Shown here: in pieces, positions 24,126 through 36,763 of the stretch
Layout: each line of letters opens with the position of its first letter
Numbering within the stretch: position 1 is the stretch's first letter
Source: Torreya grandis
Taxonomy: Eukaryota > Streptophyta > Pinopsida > Cupressales > Taxaceae
DNA: 64,000 nt
NCBI GenBank assembly: GCA_037957365.1
Contig: JARHVA010000666.1
Coordinates: forward strand, 3,250,501-3,314,500
Direction of reading: 5' to 3'
Notes under the pieces: model-generated
Database searches by the model: none
Seen by the model: the letters and a program-made list of their open reading frames with translations, nothing else
Told to the model about the DNA's origin: nothing
Program-made: the position numbers and the translations under genes

Positions 24126-26609
24126 TTCACATCCTAACATGCTTGGCCACCAATTTTGCAAGTGTCTAAGTGCCCCCAACGCCACTATCTTCTCAGGAAA
24201 GATAAAGACAGTGATGTGTAGCTTTGTGTATTTTCCTTGCAATTCCCAATAAAATCAGCTAGCAGTTTTTTGTTTTAGATAAAACTCTTTATTTCCTTGC
24301 ATGTTAGTTAGCTTTTACTTCCTTGTTTTAGCTTAGATCTTAGTTACACTCCCTTTTAGATTAATTCTCTTATCACGAGCCACCTTAGGAGATTAAGCTA
24401 TTAGTTTCATGAAAGCACAGAAATACTCTAGATAGGTGCCACATGCATGCCCATTTATCACAGAAATCACAATAGAGATTCATCGAGAGACTATATAGCC
24501 ATTTAATTTCTAGGTAAACGACTTTCAACAGCTTGAGAATTGGTTTCCCCTTCATACTACCTTAAGGGAGAGAACACTTGTCATTCAGTTTCTCTGTCCA
24601 CTAAGAAGAACAGGATGGATTGGTAGTTTTGCTTGTGCTAAGGCTAGAAATCAAAACAAAGTAAGAAATTGAAGATCGCCTTGAATATTACACTACAAAA
24701 CAAAACTATTTGTTGAATATCTTACTAAAAAGATATAATATCCCTTGCAAACGTTTGAATTGATTTAAAAATCTACACACTATAAAAACAAACCCATTCA
24801 TTAAGAACAACGTGCATCATAATCCTTTCCATTTATGCAAGCCTCTATAAATTGCTGTCTGTGCACAAATACAAAAAACTACCACTCACCTCAACGTCAC
24901 ACTTCATGTCTTTTGGGCAAGGCTTGACAACACAAAACCTCTGTTGAAAAAAAAAAAACACTAATTCAATAACTCATCATCGCATTATAAAAATAGTATC
25001 AAATCATTGAAACCCTTCTCAAATAAGTCCAAATCAAGTAAATCAAGATATAGTATCTAAAAAAAGGCATGCACAACCACATAAACCATTGCATCAATAA
25101 CTAAAGAACCTTTGCTTTGAAACAATTATCCCAAAAGAAACTGCATCGAGTAGTATGCTAGTATAGACATGAATGTACTTAATATCCTGAATCGCTTAAT
25201 CTACTCTGACCAGTGTCATCAAACCAAGCTCATCATTTCAATACTTTTCTACAATTTAGATGACATGTATACCCCTTGAATGCATGTGCCTTAACAGACC
25301 CATTTCCATTTCCATATGTAAAGGCGCACTAAAGTATTTGTTATTAGAAAAAATTTACAAGAATGTAACAAAAAAGACGCAAAAAACAACAAGAAATGAA
25401 TCATATACTTGAATGTCAAGAATTACAAGTTCATCTAGAAATGCTAAAGGCACCTAAGGTAGTAGTTGAATATTAATTATGTCTAAATATTGCAAGTGTA
25501 ATTAAATATTGAAGAAGAGCATAAGGATGAAAGATAGATTTGCAGATCATTTCTAGAGGTGTGCAGGGCAACCATTGGAAAGGCCATTGTTGATATGAAG
25601 TCAATAACTTTCACATCATTTGTTTTGAAGTCATACTGCTGGTAGTTTGTGCAGAATAGACATCTGTTGCAGAAGATTGAAACCTTGTTGCAACCTCGGA
25701 GTAGTTCTGTTGCAGTAAACCTCAACCGATGGAAAGATCCTTCACAGACATTATGAGGCCGTTGTTGCAAGCATGAAATAAATCTTGTCGTGAAGATTCA
25801 TAACCAATCGAAGGCGTATGTACATTGTAAGGAATTCAGAGCTGAAAGTGAACGAGATTTGCAGAAATCCTTCTTGTGGTTTGTAGGACACTTTAAATGA
25901 CATTTCAACCCATTAGAAGATCATTGTCATTAGAGAAGACTATTAAGAAAACGGTTTGACAAATGCCATGATATGTGCAAGAGTTTCGATTCGTTTAGCA
26001 AACTGTCATAGCCATTAGCTGCATGAACACTTGATTATTTTTCTGCACGTGTTGTCTCACTACATGCCAACTAAAAGTCATGCCATTAATTACAGTCTAC
26101 TGGACATAGTTTCCTAAAGGCTAGATGCGCTGTCATTTCCATAGAAGATTTAAAGAGATAAAACATCCATTTCTAAGATTCCAAAAGAACTTATTTTTTA
26201 AAAAACCTGCTTGTGTTACATCCCAAAGCAGTTCAAAATAGTTTTAAAGTTTCTGTCCGGCCGTGTTTCATACAGTTGCTTATTATTGTGAATGTTTGAG
26301 AGCTGTTTGAGAAGAGTTTTGGAGGTTTGAAGACATTGCACCAATTGATTTCGTTTCAGACCAAGAGATCAGATGTACAAAACCATTTGAGGCTTCATTG
26401 TCATGGTACAAAAAAATCTACAGAAACACCCGTGAAGAAATCTAGCATGCTCCATTCATATCCACAGCCCTTCATCTTTTGTCTTGTTGCTGATAAATAG
26501 AACCTCACCAGAATAAATTACTTATCAAGAATATGATGGTTGAAAATTATATTTGAATTCATTAATAAAAAAAGGGTTTCTAAGTATTAGAGGCATAATC
26601 CACGAAAGA
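24126..26609. other. Noncoding region, nothing recognised
   Basis: It includes T-rich, U5-like sequence around 24,240-24,400 but no primer site, domain or paired repeat that I could identify. Confidence 0.4.
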
Positions 26610-26961
26610 TGTTTGTTATAAAAGCTACATTACCAAGAGAAAACTATTCCAGAATTGTAAGTACATACCAGAAACATACCACATCAGTACATAATAGAAT
26701 AACAAATTTATTGCATAAGGTAGTGTTCAATACAATTGCATGGTACAGGGAGGACCTGTCACATCAGCGCCCTTACCCCAACATTCATCATTCTATTTAT
26801 AAGACAAAAGACCCAACGGTTGTCAGTTAAAACACAACCGTCAACTAGAACCAAACATAACTAAAGAGTCATTAAGACACTACGTAAAACAGACAAGAAT
26901 AGTAACAATATAACAAAACTGGCTACCAAAACAACATTGTCATTAAATCCGACAGTCTACA
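26610..26961 (-). repeat. 3' LTR of element D
   Basis: 352 bp, TG..CA. On the minus strand a TATA box (TATAAATAG, complement of 26793-26801) precedes a polyadenylation signal AATAAA (complement of 26707-26712), in the right order for U3-R-U5. The matching sequence at 32506-32770/39532-39604 has many substitutions, so the insertion is old. Confidence 0.75.
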
Positions 26962-27916
26962 TTTACCCCAATTTTGAAATAAATCAGAATCCCTTCCAAC
27001 AACACCTATACAAAATTAACTTTACGTAGAATGAGGGTTGGCGGGAGGAGGGGGAAGATGTCCCTAGAGAAGCGGCTGCTGAAAACTTCTTGATACTCAT
27101 TCATGTGGAAAATACCCAGGATAAAATTCTAAAAACAAGTTTGGCAGTGTGATTTTGTCCCGAAAAAACTTCTGCCTGAATTTATTGATAAAAACCCATT
27201 AGTCCAATAACTGTTTTTTATTTTAATCTGGAGCACTTAGCACCCTGGCTATTGGCCGATGCCATATTGACCTCAGTAACCCCTGCCAATGAATGTTTAT
27301 CGAATGCACAACCATGGACTTCTGGAAATAGGAATGAAAATCTTTCCGGAAAAATCACATGCAACTGTGAAGGAAAACAAACTGTGGAATGGACAAAGGG
27401 ACGTACGGCAATGGTAAAGATGTATTCAAAAGGCCATATGACACGGCAACAAGAGCATACAGCACAGCCAAGGAAGTGTTCATGGGGTCGTACAGTGGTG
27501 TGTGGGGAATGGAGGCGTACATTGCATGAAATTCTGAATGTCACCACGGCACTCAAGATGAGAGTGCAGACTGGCGCAGAGGCGCATGGATAATGCAATG
27601 ACTGGCAATGTTGCCTCAATTTGAGCATATGGGGCTGCAACAGACAGTGAAGGAGCAATCGAGGGGACATACAGTTTAGTAGGATGGACGTATGGTGTGG
27701 AATGATTGCATCATCTGGAAATTAGTTGTTTGTGCAGTTGAATTACTTCTGCTTGTGTATACTGCATACAGCACCATTGGTGGACACATGGTGCTGTGTG
27801 GAGCACAGAAAATTGATATTCCAAGGTGTTTGTATGGCGAGCGGGCTTCCACATGGACGTACAGTCTGTCCAAGGCATACGTGGCTAGAACCCTCCTTTT
27901 ATATTTGTCCTCTTTT

Positions 27917-28560
27917 TTAGTGTTTATTGTTCCTCATTCCACCATGAGGTACTTCATTAACACTACCCATACCTTTATCTTTTTGTCTGATTGGTTCTGA
28001 TAATTCAAGGAATTTTTCTTCCATACTTAGAGGCTCAATGTTAATCATATTGATATTTTCCCTCCTTAGCCAATATATTTTAATTTCGAACCATTCACGA
28101 TATCTTTTAACAATCGTCCTGTCCAATTTCAAAATTACTTTTACTATACCGGACTTTATTACCCTTCAACCATTATTTTTTGATATAAGTTCCTCGAACA
28201 AGAAATTCTTGTACCTTTAAATACTTATCATGCCTGTGCTTCCTCCATCTTTTTAACATGAGCCCTCGATTTAAAATTCATGCACCGCAAATATTGGTAT
28301 GATAATACTGCTTTGCCTCAACATGGCCTCAGTTGTCGAATGTGTTATAACTCTATGTTCTTCTAGAGTGGTCATATTTGCATTGAACCATACTTCAAAA
28401 ATAGTCCATGCTTTAGGAGGTCTTGCTTCGTCTTCCAATGTAATTTTATCCTTAGACATCACATTCACACTCACAACAGTCAATGTGGTGAACTTCATAT
28501 CGGCTACACCTTCAAACTAGTAGACAAACTTATCATCAAACTTTGCATCCCTGGCTTTGT
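27917..28560 (-). pseudogene. Relic reading frame of about 200 codons in element D, unrecognised
   Basis: On the minus strand a single frame runs from about 28555 to 27917 with only five internal stops, at codons that are one transition from sense. Composition is protein-like: aromatic and charged stretches such as EARPPKAWTIFEVWF (near 28400), HRVITHSTTEAM, and KRYREWFEIKIYWLRREN near 28080. It lies downstream of protease, where reverse transcriptase would be expected, yet none of the polymerase motifs are present. I do not recognise the family. It may be a second structural protein of the element or a captured sequence. Confidence 0.5.
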
Positions 28561-28561
28561 A

Positions 28562-29680
28562 TTTTGTGAACTCGGGTGGGTAAGCCAACTACGACACTGA
28601 CGGTTCTGAAGAACTTGGCATTGTCGATTGTTGTTTATGGTCATCTCTTTGCAAGCCTTCTTTGTCTTTCATCTCCATAATTTCAATGCTATTGCAATCC
28701 AACTAGAACACCTCATAGCCTTCCATCTGCCAGTGGAACAAACCATTGACGGAGTTCATCTCAACTTTAGAGCACGACTTTAGCTACATGATCCCTTCAT
28801 TGCTCAACTTCATTGTACCTCGATTTCCATCTTCCGAGCACTCTTCTTCAAAGTTAAGAGTCAGATGAGGTCAGTTCCTTGCTTATTGCTTAACTCTTCA
28901 GATCTATCACATATTTCCAACCTTTGTTTTCAAAGGAGTATTTTTTTCTTCTGGTTGTGGTTGGCTTTGCCTACTATAAAACCAACCTCAAACCAACAAT
29001 GCATCATATAGGCCTTCTTCCGTAATGAGATGACTACAAAATTCAACAAAAAGTCTCATATTCCAAAAAATACATTTTTTCCCATAAGTACACCCAATGC
29101 CTTTATGTTATTGCATTCTTGACATTGTCTTTTGTGAACTCAGGTGGGTAAGTCGACTACGACGCTAATGATTCTGAAGGACTTCGCACCCACGACTTTT
29201 GTTATGGTCATCTCTTTACAAGCCTTCTTCCTCTTTTAACTCCATAGTTTCAATGCTATTGCAATCCAATTGGAAAACCTTATAGTCTTCCATCTGCCAA
29301 TGGAACAAAACATTGAGGGAGTTCATCTCAATTTCAGAGCACAACTATAGTTACAAGATCCCTTCATTGTTCGACTCAATTGGACCTTGTTTTGCATCTT
29401 CCATGCACTCTTCTTTGGAGTTAGAGTCTAACAGGTCAGGTGAAGGTTGGTTCCTCGCTCACCGCTTAACTCTTCAGATCTATCACATATTTCCAGTCGT
29501 TGTTTTTAGAGAGTATTTTTTTCAACTGATGTGATCGGCTTTGCTTGCTATAAAACCAACCTCAACCCACCAATGCATCATAGGCCTTCTCCCGTAATCA
29601 GATGACTACAAAATTCAACAAAAGGTGTTTGGTTCCAATAAATACGTTTTGTCCCAGAAGTACACCCAATGTCTTTATGT
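28562..29680 (-). repeat. Tandem duplication (about 560 bp) of the protease-to-RT linker of element D
   Basis: Copy 1 is 28562-29117 and copy 2 is 29130-29680, offset 568 bp, with many substitutions and small indels. Both encode on the minus strand the linker typical of this element type, with the phrase (L)FHWQMEGYEVF near 28715-28750 in copy 1 and a decayed version near 29290. The copies are diverged, so the duplication is old and may have been carried by the active element. Confidence 0.8.
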
Positions 29681-30116
29681 TATATCGGTCTACTCCCACC
29701 AATTGAAATGTCGGAGGACAAATAGTTGACTTCCCAAGACTTTTCCAAGTGTCCTCTAGAAGAACATTCACTCTCGAACCACCATCCACAATGGTATTCA
29801 CCAGGTTTCTCCCAAGTATCTCCATATACACTATTGTTGGCCATCAAGCTAGATTCATTGTTAGGAGCAAGGGGTCGATCATTTGATCATCTACCAATGG
29901 GGACTCAACTATGAGTCCATTCTTTTGCTTCTTGTTCTCCTTGTTGCCTGGCGTTACATTTGACATTAGGTGTGTCACCACATACTCTATGTTGGGGCCA
30001 TTGTCGAGTACAGTGGTGGCATTTGCATTCTTGAGTTCGAGAACACTTTGCAATAAATCCGCTACCTTGGCAGGTACAATAGTTTGCAAGATTTGTCTTG
30101 CAATTGCTTTGTCCAA
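29598..30116 (-). pseudogene. Retroviral-type aspartic protease region of element D
   Basis: On the minus strand, 30116-29844 reads as a pre-protease segment, rich in Gln/Lys/Asn with a basic EKN-type patch, and 29831-29598 as the protease itself: NTIVDGGSRVNVLLEDTWKS, then PPTFQLVGVD and LNFVVI. The active-site triplet is Asp-Gly-Gly rather than the usual Asp-Ser-Gly. One stop and a short gap separate the two open stretches. The phrase order is that of plant Tat/Athila-type Ty3 protease. Confidence 0.75.
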
Positions 30117-30919
30117 CTCAAGTCAAATACTCACCATTGTACTTGACCACTCATGGGATTGTCTTTGTTCTTCAACCATGGCCTTACGACTTCCACTCTA
30201 GCCTCAACATGTCTTTCCTCATGGAAGCCTTCAAAAAGTAATAAACTAATTAAAATTGCTTGTGGAAGCCTTCAATTACTTAACACAGATACATGAATGG
30301 GTTGTTATTGGGTTAATTCCACATTCGTAAAAATCATAAGACAAGGGTGACTTATAAGGAATTACATGCCCCAAAAGCTTTGCCGATGGGGAAATAGGCT
30401 AGAGGGTGAGAAACTAAAGCAGTGGATTGCATTCGCTATTCCTCCCCCTACTAACAAATGTTTATGGTGCTTGTGTGCTAAGTGGGTCCCCTTCCCTTGT
30501 GATTATTACTAAAAATACATGTGGAAAAATGTCATTCAGGGGATGACTACTCTTGGAGGTCATCTTGAGATTTATTAAACACACATGTCCCACAATATTT
30601 AATAATCTAAGTCTTTCCTTCTTAATTCTTAGGCCGGAGTTATTGTTGTCTTCACTAGTGCTCAAGTGATTGTCGTAACTTCCCCCTCCTTGGATATGTC
30701 AATCATGTTGGCATCCGCCTACTTTAGACAATTGGCAACATTGTGATCCCCTAGCCCAAACCATCTACGTAGAAGTCAGGTATTATTTTGATTTGTGGTG
30801 TAATCTCTTGCGAAATTTCCCTGTCATTATTTCGACATCAAAAATATTTGACTTTGGCAGCATTGTGTCAATTGTTTCCCTTGTTTGAAGAGTACTCATG
30901 CACTCTTGTTTGGCAAAAA

Positions 30920-31560
30920 GTACGGGCAATCCTTGACTAAATGCCATGTAATTTAAAAAATCTCACAAAACATTTTCTTTGGGCAATTCACCTTGGTTTG
31001 ACCCTCTGTCTTGTAGTCGGTACACCAAAGATCCTTGCCTTTGTTCTTAGTATCTCTCTTTAGCTCTTTCATCATTCGATAAGTGTCTCTTATCAGGGCT
31101 TGCACTAATCCAAGTTCATCAAAATTGCTAGACTATGAATCATCATCTTTGCTCCTCCTCAAGCATGACGAAGCTTTACTTTCGCTTTCAATGTCCATCA
31201 CTCTATTACATGCATCTTCGTAAGATGAAGTTGGAACCACCTTCATCTTCCTCCGCAACGAGGGTACAAGCCCCTCAATGAACCACCACTTTTGTGGGCA
31301 GTCGATTGGTTCCTTCTCGAGTTTTCCTCACAATTCTCTAAGTCTTATGTTAAAGGCTCACACATTCTCATGTTTCCCTTGTCAGGGGTTGTAAATCAGC
31401 GAGTCAATTTCATTGTTGTCTTTGAGGAGCTTGAATTCTTTTTTCAAATGGCTTATACATTCTGTCCTATGATGACTTGTCACTTGTTGGTGCATCTATG
31501 TACCAATCAATAACCACCCATCTCAATGTGGCAAGGAAAGACCACAACCAATGACATTTT
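30920..31560 (-). pseudogene. Gag relic of element D with two zinc knuckles
   Basis: Reading right to left on the minus strand: a retrotransposon gag segment (RQGKHENVRAF, then KWWFIEGLVPSLRRKM near 31270 and SSYEDACNRVMDIESES near 31190), followed at about 31030-30920 by two decayed CCHC knuckles (C..GQTKVNC and C..WHLVKDCPYF). Stops interrupt it at several places. Gag coding probably began near 32,300. Confidence 0.7.
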
Positions 31561-32488
31561 TCTGTCTTCCCATTGGCAATCCATATGGTAATACAAGTTC
31601 TAAAGTACCACACCAGGTCTTCAGCAACTTTTATTTTTCTGAAGTTGGACTAGGAAGGGTGCCCACGTTGGGGACATTGGATGATTATGGCATGGCTCTT
31701 CTGGTATGATCCTCTTAACAAGGTTTGTGTCAGATGTTCTTTTGTTCTCTCACGTCACTATAATCGACCCTTCAACTTGCATGATTTGTACACTGCTTTG
31801 CTCACCATCTGGTTCCACTCCTATGCTACCCGCTCCAACTTGTCATATAGGTTTCCATGGTGTTTTTGCTCAACCTCTTCAATTAATCAATCTTTAGTTA
31901 TACAAATATTTGTTTCGTTGGCCTATCTTTATTTCCCCAAGAAGTAGTCGAACTTCGTTTTAGGATAAAGAATTCCCTCTGAGTGAGGGGGCTCTGTGAA
32001 CTCTTCACTTGATTCTTTTCCAACAACCACCAACCCAACTTGGTCAGCAAGGTATGCACTTTCTTCCTACGAAAGGGGAAATTGTCTTGCAATCTATACC
32101 CACTCCTTACTCACGAGTGGCATAGGATCCTATGGTTTCGGCTGAACCCTTTCTTGGTTTCGGCTCCAATTCGAGCTCTAGCTACAGCTATGACTTCTAC
32201 TTATGCTTTCACTTTGGCTTTTGATTCTGCTCTGTACTTCTCTTATTGGATTTGTAGAATTGGCTGCCTCTCGCAGCCTTTGTCTTCTTTTGTTTGTTGT
32301 TCCACCAATTGAGTAGACCATTTGATTTCTTGGTCCTCCCTAACCGTGTTGTCTTCTTGATGAAACACATCTTTGTACCATTGTAAAAAAAAATTGTAGT
32401 TTTGCTTAAAGGTTACGTTCAGCAGGAAGATCTTATAAGATAATGTAGTGCCTCTTCATCAATGGTTATAGTCAACTGACTTCACAAA

Positions 32489-32501
32489 GGCAACAACACC
32501 A
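32489..32501 (-). other. Primer-binding site of element D (Asp-tRNA type)
   Basis: The complement of these 13 bases reads TGGTGTTGTTGCC, 4 nt from the LTR end at 32506. The Tat/Athila primer site is TGGCGCCGTTGCC; all three differences are C to T, as expected from deamination of methylated cytosine. The match stops after 13 bases. Confidence 0.65.
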
Positions 32502-32505
32502 GAAA

Positions 32506-32770
32506 TGTTTGTTGTAGAAGCTACACTACCAAGAGAATACTATTGTAGAATCGTAAGTACATAGCATGGTAGAACATAAAAGAAAAACTTTATTGCATAA
32601 GGTAGTGTTCAATACAATGGCTTGGTACAGGGAGGAGGAGTCACATCAGCACCCTTGCGCTAACATTCCTCATTCTCTTTCAAGACAAAAGACCCAGTGG
32701 TTGTCAGTGAAAACACAGCCATCAGCTAAAACTGAACATAACTATAAAGTCATTAAGACACTACCTAAAA
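32506..32770 (-). repeat. 5' LTR of element D, internal-side part
   Basis: Homologous to 26610-26885. It continues after element E at 39532-39604, homologous to 26886-26961. Together they give a 5' LTR of about 340 bp. Confidence 0.75.
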
Positions 32771-34106
32771 TGTCATGTCCCCTTCCAGTTGACATCTCTC
32801 AGCGCTGATGATTAGCCTATTATTGCGACCCTCGTACGCTGATAGGATGGGTAGAGGGTCATGATGGAGCTTGGCTTGGCTTCGACTATCAGAATTTTTC
32901 CAGTTGGCTTTCGTTCGAGCTCTTTCGGACACCGTTTGCCTAAGTTGCTATTTTTTAGGGATTTTTGGCACTCAACGGAGCACACCTGTTATGGTCTAGT
33001 CATGTGCGGAATCACTCCCTTGTTCGCCAGCTTCAGACGGTTCGAGAATCGCATACTTTTTGAGGGAGATATTAATATTTAATTGATTTAATTAAATATT
33101 AATTATTTGGAGCTATATTATAAAGTTATAATATTTAATATTATAACTTAAGGGTTGACTTAAGGGGGCGCTCATTATAAAAGGGGCCATTTTTAATAAT
33201 TAAAAACGTGATTTTTGAACTATAGAAAAATTAAAAGAAAAATCCGATTTTAATTATGAAACCCTAATTAGGGAAATCACACTTTTCCAAAGATATAAGG
33301 GTTTCTCATTGGGAATCGTGCCATTCATGTTTGAAAAAAAAATTGCTAAGTATTTTCTTTGGAGACAGAGCCAAGGGTTCCAGTATTCGATTTGCATTGG
33401 AGAACGTGCAATCTTCAGTGTGTGCAATTCAGAGGTTGTGAAATATCAGCTGATCTATTGCCAGAGAGAGATAACTTCACACGGAGGTTATCACAGAGAT
33501 TCACAGAGATTTATTTCATCAGGGTTTTGATCCGAAAATCATCCAGAAAGAGATCTACCATATTAGTGCCACTTTTTCTTGAGATCTGGAGTTCAGCCGT
33601 ACCAGGCTGTACTGTTTTAATCGATGATGTACGGAATCCGTACAGTCCTATTACAGGCCGTACATCACCAGCAGGGAGCGTATTTCACTTCTGGTGCAAA
33701 ACGCCTTCTTTTTGACAAAACTACTGATACCCATCAGGGCGCCTACACATCTGGGATTATTCTAGATCTTCAAGAAAGAGGGAGAAAAGCTTATTTATTG
33801 CAGCCGTACCAGATCTAGGGTTTCTTCAGATTGCAGGAAATCAAGTTTTTGAGACAATATTTTATATTATTTTTGTTGCATGACAGAGATCATCTATTGT
33901 AATCATCTGAAACGAACAATAAGATCATAGGTTAGCCAGTGATAATTTTTACTGCTTCAATACTTATTTATTTGAATTTATACGAATTTTCTTTGCAAAA
34001 TCGCATTCTTCTTTTATTTATGCAAAAACACCCAAAAAAATCAGAATACACAAAACAGTCCAAAAAAAACACAGTTTTCAGAAACAGGGAAACAGGGGTT
34101 TCTACA
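32771..34106 (+). repeat. 5' LTR of element E
   Basis: 1,336 bp, starts TGTCATGTCCCC and ends TTTCTACA. A TATA box, TATAAAA, is at 33176-33182; the 3' LTR has TATGAAG there. It drives transcription in an active element. Confidence 0.95.
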
Positions 34107-34107
34107 A

Positions 34108-34119
34108 TGGTATCAAAGC
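34108..34119 (+). other. Primer-binding site of element E (initiator Met-tRNA)
   Basis: TGGTATCAAAGC lies one base after the LTR and differs from the standard TGGTATCAGAGC at one position (G to A). Confidence 0.9.
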
Positions 34120-34249
34120 TAAATCATGCCATTCTGAGGGTTTAGCAATCTTATGCAACCACAAGAGTTAGGACCACACAGGTATTACACACGCAGGAGA
34201 GCCTTGCTTGAAGGCGACCAGGGTTTAGAATAGCAGCCGGTCAACATAA

Positions 34250-35368
34250 GTGACAGGGGTGAGGGTAGCCCACCCAAGGGCCTCAGAAATAATGAGGATC
34301 AAGACACCAGAGATTTCTTCCGTGCTATGGTTACAGGACAGCAGCAGATGGCGCAAGCATTACAGGCACTTACTGCTATGGTAGAGGATGAACCCACTTG
34401 TTAGACAGAATGGGAGACAAGGAGAAAATAGGAGTACTACAGTTAATCAGAGACCACAGCTGACCCATTCCAGAACAGCTGATAAGCCTACATGTTCTAC
34501 ATTTGTTCAGGAGGAACCAGAAGAAGCTCCAGCAGAGGAGGCGGCAAGAGACCCCCTATTTGCAGATGCACTCATGGCTGCAAATGATGAGTGAAAATTA
34601 TTAGCTCCTCAGGTTCAGGAGAGGATGTCATTTGATCGTTTTGTAAATCAGAGGAGAGAGCATTACAGGTCATTTAGACAGGACAAGAGGCCTAGAGGTC
34701 AGCTTAGTGAGCTAAAGAAGGCTACAGGGAAGCTTTCTTTGACTACTTTTGACGGAAGTGGTAAGATGACAGCTCAAACTTGGATTCATAAGCTTGACAC
34801 ATTTTTGGCATTAAGACCAATGACAGAGATAAAAGCTATCAAATACACCGCTTTGCATTTGGAGGGAGTAGCACATGATTGGTGGTACCATGGTATGGTA
34901 ACACTTCAGCATAATCAGGGGACAGAGTACCAGGACTTCGTGGATAGGTTGGTTGAGAGGTTTGACAAGAAAGATCCAGAGGTTTACTTTCGAGATTTGG
35001 CACAGTTGAAACAAACAGGTAACTTGGAGTCCTTCATTGAGGAGTTTCAGCGGTTGGCAGTCATGGTGCCAAACATTTCAGAGCGTAGATTGATTGTTCT
35101 TTTCATAGAGGGCCTATCCGAACCATTGAGAGGTTGGATCAAAGCCTTTGATCCTCCTTCATTACAGGAAGCGATGAAGAAGGCGTGTAGTATGGAGATG
35201 GCAGCCCCATCCAGTAAATTCAAAGACACATATTCTGAAGGCAATACGGGACAGCAACATCAAAACTATTTCTTTTCATCGGATGGAGAGGTTCATGCGA
35301 CACGACATGGTAGAGTGGGTGGCCGAGTGCACATTGGCACCAATACAGGGGGAACAACAGAAGACTGA
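34250..35368 (+). pseudogene. Gag of element E
   Basis: The N-terminal part is in one frame to a TAG at 34402-34404 and continues in the next frame after a frameshift. A TGA at 34592-34594 breaks that frame before the long open stretch 34625-35368. That stretch is the Retrotransposon gag domain: LTTFDGSGKMTAQTWI near its start, AHDWWYHGM near residue 80, then YFRDLAQLKQTG and a Pro-Ser-Leu-Gln-Glu stretch. It ends after residue 215 in unrelated sequence. The Cys-His knuckle expected next is missing because of a deletion that also removed protease; the polymerase begins within about 100 bp. Confidence 0.9.
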
Positions 35369-36740
35369 GTATCATCTTGACATTCAGCAGTTGAGAGTCA
35401 AGCATGCTAAGGTATTCAGCGATATTCCACCAGGGAGACCTCCAGACAGGGGCATTGAGCACATTATTGAACTTGAGGAGGGCGCTAAGCCCGTTATGAT
35501 TACTCCTTATCAGCATCCTAAGCGGTTGAAAGATGAGATCGAGAAAACAATCAAGAAGTTACTTGCTATGGGTCACATTCGGCCTAGCAAATCACCATTC
35601 GCTTCTTCAGTTGTTCTGGTGAAGAAAAAGGATGGCACCCTACGCATGTGCATTGACTACAGAGTCCTGAATAAGAGGACTATTAAGAACAGATATCCAA
35701 TACCTCGTATCGATGAGCTTATTGATGAGCTCCATGGTGCATGCTACTTCACGAAGATAAACTTAAGGTCAGGATATCATCAGATCAAGGTTCGTGAGCA
35801 GGACATTGAGAAGACTGCTTTCCGTTGTCATTGTGGACACTATGAGTTTGTGGTGATGCCATTCGGGTTCACCAATGCGCCAGCAACATTTCAGTCCACT
35901 ATGAACAGTCTTCCATTCACTGCTAAGGAGATTTGTACTTGTTTTCTTTGATGACATTCTTATATACAGCAGGACTTGGCAGGGGCATTTGGCTCATTTG
36001 GAGACCATGCTCAGTATTTTGGAGAGGGAATCCTTGTACACCAAGGAGTCCAAATGTGATTTGGGGATGACCGAATTGTTATACTTAGGTCATATTATCA
36101 GTGTAGAGGGAGTGCGGATGGATCCTGAGAAGATCCGCGCTATTATTGACTGGCCTATTCCAGCGAATCTTACACAGCTACGGGGATTTCTAGGTTTGTG
36201 TGGATTTTATCGTAGATTCGTGAATGGGTATTCACGTCATGCAGCCCCTATGACAGATTTGTTGAGAAAAGGTGCATTTTGTTGGACTACTGAGGCACAG
36301 GAGTGTTTCGTGAGGTTTAAGGAGTTGATGACTATGTGCCCAGTGTTGGCACTACCAGATTCTTCGAAGCCTTTTGAGCTTCAGTGCGATGCTTCAGGTG
36401 AGCGCATTGGAGCGGTGCTTATGCAGGACAAGCACCCTATAGTGTATGAGAGCCGTAAGCTCACAGGGCTAGAGAGGCTTTACAGCATTTATGATAAGGA
36501 GATGCTCGCTCTAATGCATGCCTTGGCAAAATTTAGGCAATATCTTGTTGGCAGCAAATTTTGCATCAAAACCGACCACAACAGCTTGAGGCATTTCTTG
36601 GGGCAGCGAGATCTCAATGATCGTCAGCAAAAGTGGGTGAGCAAATTACAGGCATATGACTTTGACATTTCTTTCATCAAGGGCACCCAAAATGTAGTAG
36701 CCGACGCTCTCTCACGCAGGCCTTATTTGAGTACTATGGT
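35340..36740 (+). pseudogene. Reverse transcriptase and RNase H of element E
   Basis: The frame 35283-35951 enters polymerase near 35370 ([51 protein letters not shown]). Motif A reads [13 protein letters not shown]: the catalytic Asp is Asn (codon 35760-35762). A one-base shift near 35905 moves the YxDD-type motif (FFDDILIYS, about 35947-35973) into the frame that then stays open from 35989 to 36813. That part carries LRGFLGLCGFYRRF and an RNase H with all four acidic positions: QCDAS, YDKEML, KTDHNS and VADALSR. The RT fold is otherwise complete. Confidence 0.93.
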
Positions 36741-36763
36741 TCACATTACAGAGGATCGGAGAC

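Noticed and set aside
27218..27670. 150-codon minus-strand open frame, with a 113-codon open frame on the other strand
   Set aside because: Both strands are open over the same stretch, there is no motif, and the location is the 3' noncoding part of element D. Probably chance.
28562..29680. LTR pair
   Set aside because: The two 560-bp copies are in direct tandem, lack TG..CA ends and lie within coding of element D, so they are an internal duplication.
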